DNA of 64,000 nucleotides from Nitrospirota bacterium (GCA_015492645.1 WGER01000031.1:1-64000), one strand, 5' to 3'. Positions 50,209 to 60,727 are shown, numbered from the stretch's first letter. Notes: generated by a model from the letters alone, not told the origin. A program made the numbers and translations.

Positions 50209-52116
50209 TTAAGGACCTCCTCTAAAAGGGGTCCCGCCTGGCCTTCTCATCTCATCTATCTCCTTCTTGATGGTCTTAATCCTGTCCTGAAAGTCCCTGA
50301 GTATCCTGTCCACATCCTCCTCTGACCTGATTATATGGGGTGTGACCATCACAATCAACTCGGTTTTTACATCTTTCTCATTTGTTGTCCTGAAGAGGCC
50401 CCCTAGCAGAGGTATATCACTCAACAAGGGCACCCCGCTCTGGGAGGTTGTCTTTTTTGTTGAGATGAGGCCGCCTATCAGGAGTGAGTGCCCGTCCTTT
50501 ACCACACCTGTGGTCTGGGCCCTTCTGGTAATAAAACCCTGAAAGTCCTGATCCGCCACTTTATAGGTCTGCCCAGGACTGCTGAATTCCTGACTTATCT
50601 TGAGTGTCACCTTACCCTTTTCACTTATATGGGGTGTTACTGTGAGTATGATACCCGCGGTCCTGTACTGAATCTGACCTGTAGAGACAAGGGTGGTAGC
50701 GCCGGTGCCTGTGGCTGGCTGCTGGGTCAATCCTGTTGCTATTGGTATCTCGTCGCCTATCTCAATCTTCGCCTCCCTGTTGTCAAGTGCCAGGATATGG
50801 GGACTCGCAAGGACATTAAGGGCACCTCTGGATACAAGGAAGTTTATTATCGAGTTCACCTGTGTTGCATTGAGCACACCGGAGACGATGGTGGAAAAAC
50901 CACTGCTCTGTACTGGCAGGATCTTGCCCTCTTCAGTTGTGCCGAAGAGACCACCCTGTCCTATATTCACATTCTGGACCGTCACACTCGTACCACCGAA
51001 CTTCTTCAATAACCACTCCAGTCCATAACGTGTACTGTCAGTGAGCGTTATCTCTCCGATAAGGACCTCTATCAGGACCTGCTTTGGAGGTATATCCAGT
51101 TTCTTCAGTGTCTGAAGTATCGTGAGATAGTCAGAGGGGCTCGCCTTTATGATCAGGGCATTTATGTCCTCATAGGCAGTAATAGTAATCTCGCCCCTCA
51201 CCTCTCCAGGCAGGGCCCCCACCACAGTGGGCTCCACCTGCTGAGGGGTCTTTTTTCTTGCGGGTACAAATCTTGCCTGTGGTCCTTTTCTGACAGGGAC
51301 CTTTCTCTCATTCCTGGCATACAACTGCTTCAGTACCTCTGCGAGTTTCTTAGCCTCGCCATTTTCAACATAATACACAAATGTCCTGATGTTTTCCCTA
51401 TCAGAGGGGGGTATGTCAACAGCCTCAAGGATCTTCATGATCTTCACGAGTGCATGGGGTCTTGCCGTGACAATAAGCAGATTAGTAGGCTCATAGACAA
51501 TGATGTCAGACCCCTTAGGGATCAATCCCCTTAACAGGGAGGCGGCATCAGAGGCCCTTACATACTCCAAGGGGATAATCTGGGTTACGAAGGTGGAATC
51601 AAGGACCATCTTCACCTCTCTGCCCTTCTGTACCTCGGTCGGCTCGGTCTTTGCTGTGCCGATTGGTACGATCTTGTACACAGGTCCATCCTTCACAGCA
51701 GTGAGTCCGTTTAACTCAAGTATGCTCTGGAAGACCTGAAAGAGGTCCCTGTAGGGGAATTTTCTATAAGACTGGATGGTCACCTTGCCGGATATTCCTG
51801 GCGATAACAAATAATTGATTCCGAGCAGTTCGCCGATAGTGGATATCACCGTCTGGATGTCGGCATCCTCAAAGTTGAGCACAATGTACCTCTGTTCTTT
51901 CTCACCTTCCACCCTCACAGGTTCCTGGGGTTTCTTTATCACCTTCTCTGGTCTCTGAGGGACTGCCTCTTCCGGTGGTTCAGGGAGTTTCAGTACCTCT
52001 TCTGCCTCCTCTCTCACCTCAGGAGGCCCGGATGGGGTGGCCTCTGGTCTTATCACCTCTTTCCTGGCACAACCCGCAAGAAGGGTGAGAAAGAGGAGAA
52101 AACAGAGGACTCTCAT
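50209..52116 (-). CDS. gspD: Type II secretion secretin
   Basis: NFEDADIQTVISTIGELLGINYLLSPGISGKVTI; secretin core VLIGGLISTKKTTSQSGVPLLSDIPLLGGLF. Confidence 0.95.
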   Translation of the reverse strand: MRVLCFLLFLTLLAGCARKEVIRPEATPSGPPEVREEAEEVLKLPEPPEEAVPQRPEKVIKKPQEPVRVEGEKEQRYIVLNFEDADIQTVISTIGELLGINYLLSPGISGKVTIQSYRKFPYRDLFQVFQSILELNGLTAVKDGPVYKIVPIGTAKTEPTEVQKGREVKMVLDSTFVTQIIPLEYVRASDAASLLRGLIPKGSDIIVYEPTNLLIVTARPHALVKIMKILEAVDIPPSDRENIRTFVYYVENGEAKKLAEVLKQLYARNERKVPVRKGPQARFVPARKKTPQQVEPTVVGALPGEVRGEITITAYEDINALIIKASPSDYLTILQTLKKLDIPPKQVLIEVLIGEITLTDSTRYGLEWLLKKFGGTSVTVQNVNIGQGGLFGTTEEGKILPVQSSGFSTIVSGVLNATQVNSIINFLVSRGALNVLASPHILALDNREAKIEIGDEIPIATGLTQQPATGTGATTLVSTGQIQYRTAGIILTVTPHISEKGKVTLKISQEFSSPGQTYKVADQDFQGFITRRAQTTGVVKDGHSLLIGGLISTKKTTSQSGVPLLSDIPLLGGLFRTTNEKDVKTELIVMVTPHIIRSEEDVDRILRDFQDRIKTIKKEIDEMRRPGGTPFRGGP

Positions 52117-52592
52117 TTCAGTTCCTCCACCTGTTTGAAGGTGAGTTCCAGGGGGATATCACCATACATCAGCCCCACCGTACGGTCATCAATCCTCATG
52201 ACCTTCACCTCTCCGACGCTCTCCCCTGTCTTCAGTCTCACCGGTTTTTTCTCCCCGATCTGAAGTATCGCTATGTATTCACCATACTGATTATAAACTA
52301 TTCCTTTCAGTACAATCTCTTCCCTCGGGACCTCCTCGTGTGGTACCTCCTCAGGCACTATCTCCGGCTCAGGGGGAGGCTCCCCCCTGCCTGGTACAAA
52401 GAGGTTCTTCTGTACCACAAGGCCCACCCAGTCCTCCGGTGGTTCTGTAGGTGAAGGTATCTCTATCTCTGTCTTCACCCTTTCGGGAGGCCTGAACTGT
52501 CCGGGTCTATAACTGAGAGCAGTGTAAAGAGAATAGGAGGCATAGGCAAGATAAATAAGGCAGAGAACCAACAAGAGGTGATATCTCTTCAA
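52113..52592 (-). CDS. GspC-like protein
   Basis: N-terminal TM, GspC-type domain VLKGIVYNQYGEYIAIL; operon position. Confidence 0.65.
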   Translation of the reverse strand: MKRYHLLLVLCLIYLAYASYSLYTALSYRPGQFRPPERVKTEIEIPSPTEPPEDWVGLVVQKNLFVPGRGEPPPEPEIVPEEVPHEEVPREEIVLKGIVYNQYGEYIAILQIGEKKPVRLKTGESVGEVKVMRIDDRTVGLMYGDIPLELTFKQVEELK

Positions 52593-53113
52593 CTGTTCAC
52601 CTCCCTCATACTGAACCCTCTTATCTCCATCTCTACCCTCAACTGTCCCGGCTCCTTCACATTCATCTGCCTGATCTTCAGATACTCTATCTCAATGAGA
52701 TATCTCTCTGTACAGAGTGAGTTGAGGAACTCCACCACTGCCTTCAGATCTCCGGTGAAGGTCAACTGCAGGGGATAGACAATCAGGGTCTCTGTGTCTA
52801 CCGGTTCAAGTGGTCTCAGTGAAATTGTCTTCAGCCCTGCACTGTCAAGGCCCGACCTCACCAGTTCCTGCAACTGGACCCCCCCTCCTTTCAGCAGCCC
52901 TTTCTTCAGATCCTCAAGTTTGTCTGTGGCCGCCCTGAGGGCCTTCCCTATGACATCACCCTCAGCCAGTATCGATTCATACCTTTGAAGCCTCTTCTGT
53001 TTCTGAAACAGTTCATCCTCCATCAGGGGTATACGGGACTGTAGTGTCTGGACAACCAGAAAGACTGCCACGACGACTGCCACAGCCACCAGGAGGGTCT
53101 GCCTCTGTCTCAT
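52589..53113 (-). CDS. GspM-like protein
   Basis: N-terminal TM + PilO/GspM-like domain; operon position. Confidence 0.65.
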   Translation of the reverse strand: MRQRQTLLVAVAVVVAVFLVVQTLQSRIPLMEDELFQKQKRLQRYESILAEGDVIGKALRAATDKLEDLKKGLLKGGGVQLQELVRSGLDSAGLKTISLRPLEPVDTETLIVYPLQLTFTGDLKAVVEFLNSLCTERYLIEIEYLKIRQMNVKEPGQLRVEMEIRGFSMREVNS

Positions 53114-54324
53114 CTCTTCACCTTCAACCTTATATTGAACTGTTCCCCTTCATCTCTGGTTACAATGGGTGACAGGAGTTTCATCTCAGCGAATATAGCA
53201 GATCCCTGAAGTGACTTCAGTGTTTCCAGGGCATCTCCTGCATATCCCCTTATCTCCACCCTGTCTCCCTCGTATTTCAGGTACTGAAGCCATGCATCAA
53301 GAGGTACCCTCTCAGTCAGTTCCCTCAGAATAACCACCCCTTTGAAGGTCCTCTCCCTTACCGCTGTGAGTTCTTTCAGTTGTCCTGAGACCCTTCTGAA
53401 CCGTTCACTGTCATCCAGAAGGGGTAGTGCCTTTTGCTCAAGGGTTGAGAGTCTCTGTTCTGTATCTCTCAGTGCCAGATGGAATCTCCAGTAGGGAAGG
53501 AGCCCTGAGAGGAGGTGGATTACAATGGCGAGTGCTAACAATACAGTGGCCACCTTTGTAATTGTCGCTTCTGCCACTAAGGGCCTGGGCAAAAACTCAA
53601 TACTCAGGGGCGACCCTGTCGGTGCCTTTGTAAGGACCTCTCTCTCATCAATGGGCACCCTCCTTGGTTGTTCAAGGGCTGTCTCCATTCCTGTGGGTAT
53701 GTAGAAGTCGGCATCATGGGGGAGGTCCCTGAGCAGTATCTCAAGTGCCTTTGCCCTCTTCAGTTCCGAGAGTCTCTTCTCTTTAAAGCAGGCGATCTGC
53801 AGGTATTCGGACTCTCTGTACAGAAGACATGAGTGCCTCTCTGAAGAGATGTACTTCCTCTGGAAATAGCCTGCCACCTCGGTAAAGTAGGGCCTCAGGG
53901 AGATGACCCGCACACCAGCCTCCTCTGCCAGGCTGAAATACTCCTCTGCCTTTGCCCTTGAAAGGGCTGCTGCGATGACCCTGCTCCCCTCTTCTGTCCG
54001 ATCAATCACCCTGAAACCGAAGAGATACTCCTCCAGGGGTAGAGGCAGTGTGTCCTCCATCTTAAAAGGTACCGCCCTTGCTATGTCTGAGGACCTCTTT
54101 AAGGGGAGTGTGAAAAAATCGGATATGGTATGGTAGAAGGGGAAGAGGATTATAACGCCCTGCAGAGGATATCTGGCCCCCTTTTCCCTGAGGGTCTCCT
54201 TCAATGCATCAGAACCATCTTCCACGACAGCCTCATCCACCACTATGGATTTCAGCAGTCGGGACTTGATGATCAGTAGTCTATGCCGTTTTTCGCTTAT
54301 CCTTAGTACTGCTATAAATGACAT
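53110..54324 (-). CDS. GspL/PilM-PilN-like protein
   Basis: VPFKMEDTLPLPLEEYLFGF; C-terminal PilN-like region. Confidence 0.7.
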   Translation of the reverse strand: MSFIAVLRISEKRHRLLIIKSRLLKSIVVDEAVVEDGSDALKETLREKGARYPLQGVIILFPFYHTISDFFTLPLKRSSDIARAVPFKMEDTLPLPLEEYLFGFRVIDRTEEGSRVIAAALSRAKAEEYFSLAEEAGVRVISLRPYFTEVAGYFQRKYISSERHSCLLYRESEYLQIACFKEKRLSELKRAKALEILLRDLPHDADFYIPTGMETALEQPRRVPIDEREVLTKAPTGSPLSIEFLPRPLVAEATITKVATVLLALAIVIHLLSGLLPYWRFHLALRDTEQRLSTLEQKALPLLDDSERFRRVSGQLKELTAVRERTFKGVVILRELTERVPLDAWLQYLKYEGDRVEIRGYAGDALETLKSLQGSAIFAEMKLLSPIVTRDEGEQFNIRLKVKR

Positions 54325-55231
54325 CTTCTCTCCAGTAGAGCACCTCTGCCTTAAAGCCTCTTATATGGGGCCTCCTCTGAACCACTGCATGAATATTATA
54401 ACCAATATCAGAGTTCTTATAATGACCTGAAACCTCTATACTGAATACAGTGGAGGCCGTCTTGTTAAATCCCTTTGACGCGAATACACCAGGAATCACC
54501 CTCAGCCCTCCAATTTCAGGATCTCTGTACCTCATCACCATCTCTATATCAGGTTCAGGGATCCCCATTAACCTCATTATCCTCTCACTGGCGGTGTTTA
54601 TGTTTATCCCTCCTGTGCCGTAGGTGGTGATATAGGACAGCAGTGGCGGGTGTTCCTCTGAGCCATAGAGGACGTCCCTGCCAAACCCCTTTACAAGGAG
54701 GAGTTCCCACGGGGTGTCAAGGGGCTGATTCTTTGATGTGTAGCCCAACCCCCTGTAGTACTCGTCTTCCGCTCCATTGAGCCTATGTGCATCGTCCGGG
54801 TCTATCCAGTCCTTCAGGCTGTCCACCATCTCATCCACCCTCTCAGGGGGGTATCCGAGAGACAGCAGCAACCCCCTCAAGAGGTCATCCCTCAGAAAGT
54901 TCAGGTTTACCTTGGCGTCCTCAGGCGTGATCCTCACCTCAGCCACCCCATCGGTGAACTCTATCCTCGCTGGCAGGGGTCTGCTCTCTCTGTCAAGGTG
55001 GAGGAGGCCCTTGCGGTCAAGAAAGTCTACTGCTGGGTCTCTGTCTGAAAGCAGATACTTGAGGGCCTCATTGTATCCCCTGAGCGCAATCGCATAGGAG
55101 AGGGTCTTCTCCTTGTAGTTACGTGTCATTGCTGTGTTCAGCCTGTTTGAGAGGACAAATGTTGAGGCGACTACAATAAGGAAGACCATTGTCCAGAGGA
55201 CCATCAGGAGGGCATATCCGGCTCTGTTCAT
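54281..55231 (-). CDS. gspK: Type II secretion minor pseudopilin GspK-like
   Basis: MNRAGYALLMVLWTMVFLIVVASTFVLS, DLKDWIDPDDAHRLNGAEDEYY. Confidence 0.88.
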   Translation of the reverse strand: MNRAGYALLMVLWTMVFLIVVASTFVLSNRLNTAMTRNYKEKTLSYAIALRGYNEALKYLLSDRDPAVDFLDRKGLLHLDRESRPLPARIEFTDGVAEVRITPEDAKVNLNFLRDDLLRGLLLSLGYPPERVDEMVDSLKDWIDPDDAHRLNGAEDEYYRGLGYTSKNQPLDTPWELLLVKGFGRDVLYGSEEHPPLLSYITTYGTGGININTASERIMRLMGIPEPDIEMVMRYRDPEIGGLRVIPGVFASKGFNKTASTVFSIEVSGHYKNSDIGYNIHAVVQRRPHIRGFKAEVLYWREDVIYSSTKDKRKTA

Positions 55232-56901
55232 ACTATCTCTGTCTGTGTGACACGGAGGACCTCATCCAGCGTGGTAATCCCCTTTGTGGCCTTAAGTATC
55301 CCATCCTGTCTCAGTGTCCTCATGCCAAGTGCTATCGCCCTCTCCCTCAATTCTGCCGCTGTGGCCTTCTCCATTATCATCTCCCTTATCTCGTCATTGA
55401 CCACAAGCAACTCGAAGATCGCTATCCTCCCCCTGTACCCTGTACCTGAACACTCACTGCATCCCCTGCCCCTGTAGAGGCTCTCTTCTGTAAGACCGAA
55501 CTCCTCCCGCAACTCCCTCGGGACCTCATATGCCTCCCTGCAACTGGTACATACCCTCCTCACGAGCCTCTGTGCCACCACACCTATGAGGGTTGAAGAG
55601 ACAAGGTAATTCTCAACACCCATGTCCATCAGCCTCGTAATCGCTCCAGGGGCATCGTTCGTATGGAGTGTACTGAACAGCAGGTGACCTGTAAGGGCCG
55701 CATGGATTGCTATTGAGGCGGTCTCCAGGTCCCTGATCTCTCCCACCATGATAATATCGGGGTCCTGCCTGACTATATGCCGGAGACCTGTGGCAAAGGT
55801 CAGCCCTATCTTTGGCCTCACATTTATCTGGGTCACCCCCTTGAGCATATACTCAACCGGTTCCTCTATGGTGATGATCTTCTTCTGGGGGGTGTTTATT
55901 CTATCAAGAGACGCATATAGAGTGGTGCTCTTTCCGCTACCGGTAGGACCTGTTATCAGTATCATACCATAGGGCTGCTGGATCAGCCTCTGGTAAAGCC
56001 GGAGGAGGTGGTCATCAAAGCCGAGGTTCTCGAGTGTGATAAAGGAGGATTCCCTATCCAGCAGTCTCATCACAATGCTTTCACCGTGCACACTGGGCAG
56101 TGTAGAGACCCTGATATCTATCTCCCTGTCTGCAAAGGTACCCTCGATCCTGCCATCCTGTGGCATCCTCCTTTCGGCGATATTCATGGAGGCCATCAGT
56201 TTTATCCTTGAGGCGACTGCAGGATGCATCCTCAGGGGCAGGGCCTCCTTCTCATGGAGTATCCCGTCAATCCTGTATCTGACCCTGAGATACCCCTCCT
56301 CTGGTTCTATATGGATATCACTCGCCCTGTCCCTGACAGCGTTCTCGATCAGGAGGTTCACCAGTTTTATAATCCCCTTCTCCTGGGCGAGGTCACGGAG
56401 GTGGTCCAGTTCCTCAGGGCTCTCAGGTGTAATATCCTCCTGTACATCTGCTATCACCCTCCTCATCGTCGCCTCTCTTGAGGCAAAGGCATTCTCTATA
56501 TGTCTCAGGATCACCTCACGCCTTGCCAGAAGGGGTATCACCCTGTAACCAAGACTCGCCTCCAGCACCTCAATCACATCAGCCCTCTGGGGTTCTGGGA
56601 TAGCCACATAGAGGGTGTTGTGTTCTAATCTTATCGGAAAGACCTCATGCCTCTTCAGAAACTCATAGGAGAGGTTTTCAAGAGGAAGGTCAGGCGGGAA
56701 GTCGGCATCACGGGCGATCTGCATCCTGTGCTGTAGTGCAAGGGCCTCAAGGAGGTGCTCATCCTTCAGATTCATCTCGGACAGTATCTCCCCTACCCTC
56801 CTTTTATGCCCCTCCTGTCTCTGGACCTCAAGGGCCCTCTGGAGTTCTTCTTCAGTAATATAGCCCGCCTCTACCAGTATCTCACCCAGTCTCTTCTGCA
56901 T
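55228..56901 (-). CDS. gspE: Type II secretion ATPase
   Basis: Walker A GPTGSGKSTTLYASL; GEIRDLETASIAIHAALTGHLLFSTLHTNDA; four-Cys zinc motif. Confidence 0.95.
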   Translation of the reverse strand: MQKRLGEILVEAGYITEEELQRALEVQRQEGHKRRVGEILSEMNLKDEHLLEALALQHRMQIARDADFPPDLPLENLSYEFLKRHEVFPIRLEHNTLYVAIPEPQRADVIEVLEASLGYRVIPLLARREVILRHIENAFASREATMRRVIADVQEDITPESPEELDHLRDLAQEKGIIKLVNLLIENAVRDRASDIHIEPEEGYLRVRYRIDGILHEKEALPLRMHPAVASRIKLMASMNIAERRMPQDGRIEGTFADREIDIRVSTLPSVHGESIVMRLLDRESSFITLENLGFDDHLLRLYQRLIQQPYGMILITGPTGSGKSTTLYASLDRINTPQKKIITIEEPVEYMLKGVTQINVRPKIGLTFATGLRHIVRQDPDIIMVGEIRDLETASIAIHAALTGHLLFSTLHTNDAPGAITRLMDMGVENYLVSSTLIGVVAQRLVRRVCTSCREAYEVPRELREEFGLTEESLYRGRGCSECSGTGYRGRIAIFELLVVNDEIREMIMEKATAAELRERAIALGMRTLRQDGILKATKGITTLDEVLRVTQTEIV

Positions 56902-57985
56902 GCCTGTAAATCCTCCTCCTAGACCTGCCCATGGTGGTCATGATCTCATAAGGGATGGTGCCTGCTGCCCTGGCGATCTCCTCAACACCTATCATCTCAC
57001 CACCTTGGACCCCAAGGAATACCACCTCCTCTCCCTCATCCACCTCCTCTAAATCCGTGAGGTCCACCATTGTGAGGTCCATGCATACCCTGCCAACCAC
57101 AGGGACCCTCCGTCCCTTCACCAGTACTGAGAAGTTGTTGGATAGTGATCTCGGAACACCATCGGCATAACCAGCAGGTACAACCCCTATCAGGCTCTGT
57201 CTTGTGGTTATGAATGTCCTGCCATAACTGATGCTTGTGCCCTTCTTCACCCTCCTTATATCAGCAATAAATGACCTTACAGTCATCACCTGTCTGATAT
57301 CCATTGCCTCTGTCTGGAGTCCGCCATAGAGCATCAGCCCTGGCCTCACCATATCCATATAGGACTCTGGCAGGTTCAATATGGCATGGGAGTTTGCAGC
57401 ATGGCAGATGAGGGGCCCCACCCTCTGTATGAGATACTCCCTGACCTGAAGGAGGGTCCTTATCTGTCTTATAGAGTATTCCCTCTCCTCGGAGTCAGCC
57501 TCAGGGAAGTGGGTCATCAGACCCACTGGTTGAAGCCCTTCCAACCGTAGGACCTCTTCTATCTCTGTCTGAACAGACTCACCATTGAGACCCACCCTCC
57601 CCATACCCGTATCTATATTCAGATGGACACGGAGTTTCCTGTTCCTCCTCAGGGCGATCTTTGATAGTTCCCTTGCAAAGTGTATACTGTTAATAACGGG
57701 TATAAGGTCCCTGTCAAGAAACTCTTCAGAGGCATCACGCTCAAACAGCACCAGTATATCTGTATTGATGCCGGATTCTCTCAGTTCAAGTGCCTCTGAA
57801 AGGAAGGCAACTGCAAACAGGTCCACACCTGCATTCTGTAAGGTCTTCGAAACCTCAACGGCCCCGTGTCCGTAGGCATCTGCCTTTACAACCGCTATTA
57901 TTGGCCTTTTGACCCTCCTTTTAATCTCTGTCAGGTTGTGAAGGAGATGGCGGAGATCGATCTCTAAGAGGAGTCCCCTCTGCAC
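56882..57985 (-). CDS. alr: Alanine racemase
   Basis: IAVVKADAYGHGAVEVSKTL, VCMDLTMVDLTD. Confidence 0.95.
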   Translation of the reverse strand: MQRGLLLEIDLRHLLHNLTEIKRRVKRPIIAVVKADAYGHGAVEVSKTLQNAGVDLFAVAFLSEALELRESGINTDILVLFERDASEEFLDRDLIPVINSIHFARELSKIALRRNRKLRVHLNIDTGMGRVGLNGESVQTEIEEVLRLEGLQPVGLMTHFPEADSEEREYSIRQIRTLLQVREYLIQRVGPLICHAANSHAILNLPESYMDMVRPGLMLYGGLQTEAMDIRQVMTVRSFIADIRRVKKGTSISYGRTFITTRQSLIGVVPAGYADGVPRSLSNNFSVLVKGRRVPVVGRVCMDLTMVDLTDLEEVDEGEEVVFLGVQGGEMIGVEEIARAAGTIPYEIMTTMGRSRRRIYRHAEETG

Positions 57986-58021
57986 CTAAGTCAGGACTCA
58001 ATGGTTTTGCTTTTGTGATGA

Positions 58022-58234
58022 CTAAGCCTTTTCATTGGTTGTCTCGGCCGACTCTGTCTTGTCAACAGGTTTCTTGGGTGTAACATCTATCTCGTCAGGT
58101 TCACTCGTCGCCTTCTTGAAGTTCTTTATGGCCTGTCCTATTCCTCTTCCTAACTCGGGCAGCCTGGATGCACCAAACAGAATCACCACAATTATCAGCA
58201 CTATTATCAGTTCCTGTGTGCCTAATCCAAACAT
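58022..58234 (-). CDS. tatA: Sec-independent translocase TatA/E
   Basis: [42 protein letters not shown]. Confidence 0.95.
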   Translation of the reverse strand: MFGLGTQELIIVLIIVVILFGASRLPELGRGIGQAIKNFKKATSEPDEIDVTPKKPVDKTESAETTNEKA

Positions 58235-58899
58235 GGTTGACCTCCTATCTGTTTTTTGTACTCCTCCAGTGTATTTATATTAACAAAATTCTTGAGATCA
58301 GGGTCTATCTTTTTTATCTCCTCCTCTGGAATAATATGACACCTCACCTTCCCCAGGAACTCCAGCATCTGGACCCTGCCCTGGGTAAGGAGATCTCCGA
58401 TCTCACCTATCAGTGATCTGTGGTACAGTCCAAAAAGGGGGTGTATGGTACCCCCTGCCTCACAGACCACCACCTGTGCATCAGTAGGGACATTTATAAT
58501 ATATTCGATTACGGTCTTTTTGATAAAGGGCATATCTGAGGCTACCACAAAGAGCCATTCGGTAGTTATGTTCAACAGACTGGAGAATATCCCGCTTAAA
58601 GGACCGGCTCCCCTGTAGAGGTCACCTATCATGGGCAGGCCAAGGTAGAAGAAGTGCTCAGGTGTATTGGTGCTGATCAGGACATCCCTGAAGAGTTCCT
58701 TCAATATCCCTGTGGTCCTTTCAATGAGCCTCTGGTTGTCAACCCGCATCAGGGCCTTTACTATTGGAAACCTCCTGTTTGAACCGCCTGCAAGCACCAC
58801 AGCAGAACTCCCCTTTTGACTCTGGAAGACCTCTGTGTGCCCTGTATCTCCTGCCATATTGTTATTATAACCACATCTGTCCAGAAGAGGTGAGTCCAT
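58222..58899 (-). CDS. mobA: Molybdenum cofactor guanylyltransferase
   Basis: [36 protein letters not shown]. Confidence 0.9.
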   Translation of the reverse strand: MDSPLLDRCGYNNNMAGDTGHTEVFQSQKGSSAVVLAGGSNRRFPIVKALMRVDNQRLIERTTGILKELFRDVLISTNTPEHFFYLGLPMIGDLYRGAGPLSGIFSSLLNITTEWLFVVASDMPFIKKTVIEYIINVPTDAQVVVCEAGGTIHPLFGLYHRSLIGEIGDLLTQGRVQMLEFLGKVRCHIIPEEEIKKIDPDLKNFVNINTLEEYKKQIGGQPCLD

Positions 58900-58930
58900 A
58901 GGTTCTCTGTAATTACTCCACCATCAAATA

Positions 58931-59094
58931 CCTCAATAACCTGCGATAGTATACACAGGCGGTGTACCGAAGAACGGAGGTCAGAAGTCCGAAGTCAGAG
59001 GTCAGAAAACTAAGGAAAATTCCGACTTCTGACCTCTGAGATCCGACCTCTGTTTTTTTGCATACCGCCTGTGCCTCAATCCTGTTTTGGACAG
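58931..59094 (+). repeat. MITE-like element, family 1 copy C, with inverted core
   Basis: Ends GTATACACAGGCGGTGTACCG...GCATACCGCCTGTGCCTCAATCCTGTTTTGGACAG in the same orientation as A; core 58975-59052 is the reverse complement of the A core. Confidence 0.85.
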
Positions 59095-59176
59095 ATCTGA
59101 ACCAGAAGTTAAACGGTAATCTACGGTCTAATACGCCTGTTTTATAATTGAATAACTAATATGGTAAGATGGTGAT

Positions 59177-60679
59177 ATGGAGAAAGGCAGTGAAAAGGCA
59201 ACATCCCTTCTGAATTCAGACAAAAAAGGCATATCTATCCAATCACCAGAACAGGCCCCTGATGATATCGGCCCTCTCAGGGGACAGAGATTTCTGCTCT
59301 TTGACATACATCACCAGTCTCTCAGATCACTGAAGGAGGCGCTTGAGGTCTCAGGGGCAGAGGTATATGCCGCAACAGAAGAAGCATCCTTGAGGAATAT
59401 AATAGAACGGGCGAGATTTGATTTCCTGATCTACGGCGTACAGGAAGGAGAACCACTCCATTCAGGACTGTTTAAGGTCTTCAAGGATCGGAATCCCTCT
59501 GGACAGGTCTTTTTACTCCTGCCACATATCTATTACGGGATCTCTGAAGAAGATGAGATAACCTCCCTTGTGGATGACTACTTCTTCAAACCGATTGACC
59601 CGAAGAGATTCGTTCTCACCCTTCAGAGCCTTTACGGCAGGGCAACACTGCTTGACCACTCCATCTCACCGGTTGACCCCCTTGTGAGCCAACTCCATCC
59701 CTACATCCTCTTCAGGAGTTCTGAAATGAAGAGGGTCCTGGCCCAGTTACCAAGGATTGCTGCCTCTGATCAGACTGTCCTCATCTCAGGTGAGACAGGT
59801 ACAGGGAAGGAACTTGTGGCAAGGGCGATACATTTCCTCAGTCCCCGTGCAGGAGGTCCCTTTGTCGCAATAAACTGCGGCGCCATACCAGACACCCTCA
59901 TAGAGGCCGAACTATTTGGCCATGAAAGGGGTGCCTTTACAGGTGCCCTGAGGAGACATCGGGGCAAGTTTGAACTCGCCTCAGGCGGTACCATCTTTAT
60001 GGACGAGATTGGAGATATGGCCGTTTCACTCCAGGTGAAACTCCTGAGGGTGCTTGAAGAGGGCGTCTTTTACCGGGTCGGAGGAGAGTCTCCTATAAAG
60101 GTGGATGTGAGGGTGATAGCGGCAACCCGGAGGGACCTGAGAAAGGCGATGGAGAAGGGGCTCTTCAGGGATGACCTGTACTGGAGACTCAATGTGCTGA
60201 GAATACATCTGCCACCCCTCAGGGAGAGGGTGGAGGATATCCCGCTTCTGGCACTCTACTTCCTGCAGAGGGCCTTTACAGATATGGGTTATCCCCCACC
60301 TTATCCACACCTGTCTGCTGGTACAATTGATCTCCTTGAGAAACTCCCCTGGCACGGAAACGTGAGGGAATTGAGAAACCTGATGACCAGGGTTGCCACC
60401 CTTATGCCTGACAGGACAGTCAGGGTCCTGCCACTGCATATACTCCCCCACCTGGACGAGGTTATAAGCCATCTGAGGCCTCCTGTTAATACCCAGGACC
60501 ACCTCCCACCAGGGGTCTTCATACCCATCGGGACCCCCCTTCGACAGGCAGAGGAGATGCTGATCAGGGAGACACTCCGTTACACCAAGGGCAACCGTTC
60601 AAGGGCAGCCCGCATCCTGAAGATAAGCATCAGGACCCTCAGGAGAAGGATTAAATCCATAGGACAAAATGACCTATAG
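59177..60679 (+). CDS. Sigma-54-dependent transcriptional activator with degenerate receiver domain
   Basis: GETGTGKELVARAIHFLS, GAFTGA, Fis-type HTH; N-terminus FDFLIYGVQEG lacks the usual phospho-acceptor Asp. Confidence 0.92.
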   Translation: MEKGSEKATSLLNSDKKGISIQSPEQAPDDIGPLRGQRFLLFDIHHQSLRSLKEALEVSGAEVYAATEEASLRNIIERARFDFLIYGVQEGEPLHSGLFKVFKDRNPSGQVFLLLPHIYYGISEEDEITSLVDDYFFKPIDPKRFVLTLQSLYGRATLLDHSISPVDPLVSQLHPYILFRSSEMKRVLAQLPRIAASDQTVLISGETGTGKELVARAIHFLSPRAGGPFVAINCGAIPDTLIEAELFGHERGAFTGALRRHRGKFELASGGTIFMDEIGDMAVSLQVKLLRVLEEGVFYRVGGESPIKVDVRVIAATRRDLRKAMEKGLFRDDLYWRLNVLRIHLPPLRERVEDIPLLALYFLQRAFTDMGYPPPYPHLSAGTIDLLEKLPWHGNVRELRNLMTRVATLMPDRTVRVLPLHILPHLDEVISHLRPPVNTQDHLPPGVFIPIGTPLRQAEEMLIRETLRYTKGNRSRAARILKISIRTLRRRIKSIGQNDL

Positions 60680-60727
60680 GACATTTTGTCCTATCTCTAT
60701 TCCACTCACTGTAGGCCAAAATGTCCT
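60661..60727 (+). promoter_or_regulatory. Three 15-bp palindromic sites (putative upstream activator sites)
   Basis: AGGACAAAATGACCT (60661-60675), AGGACATTTTGTCCT (60678-60692), AGGCCAAAATGTCCT (60713-60727). Confidence 0.75.
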
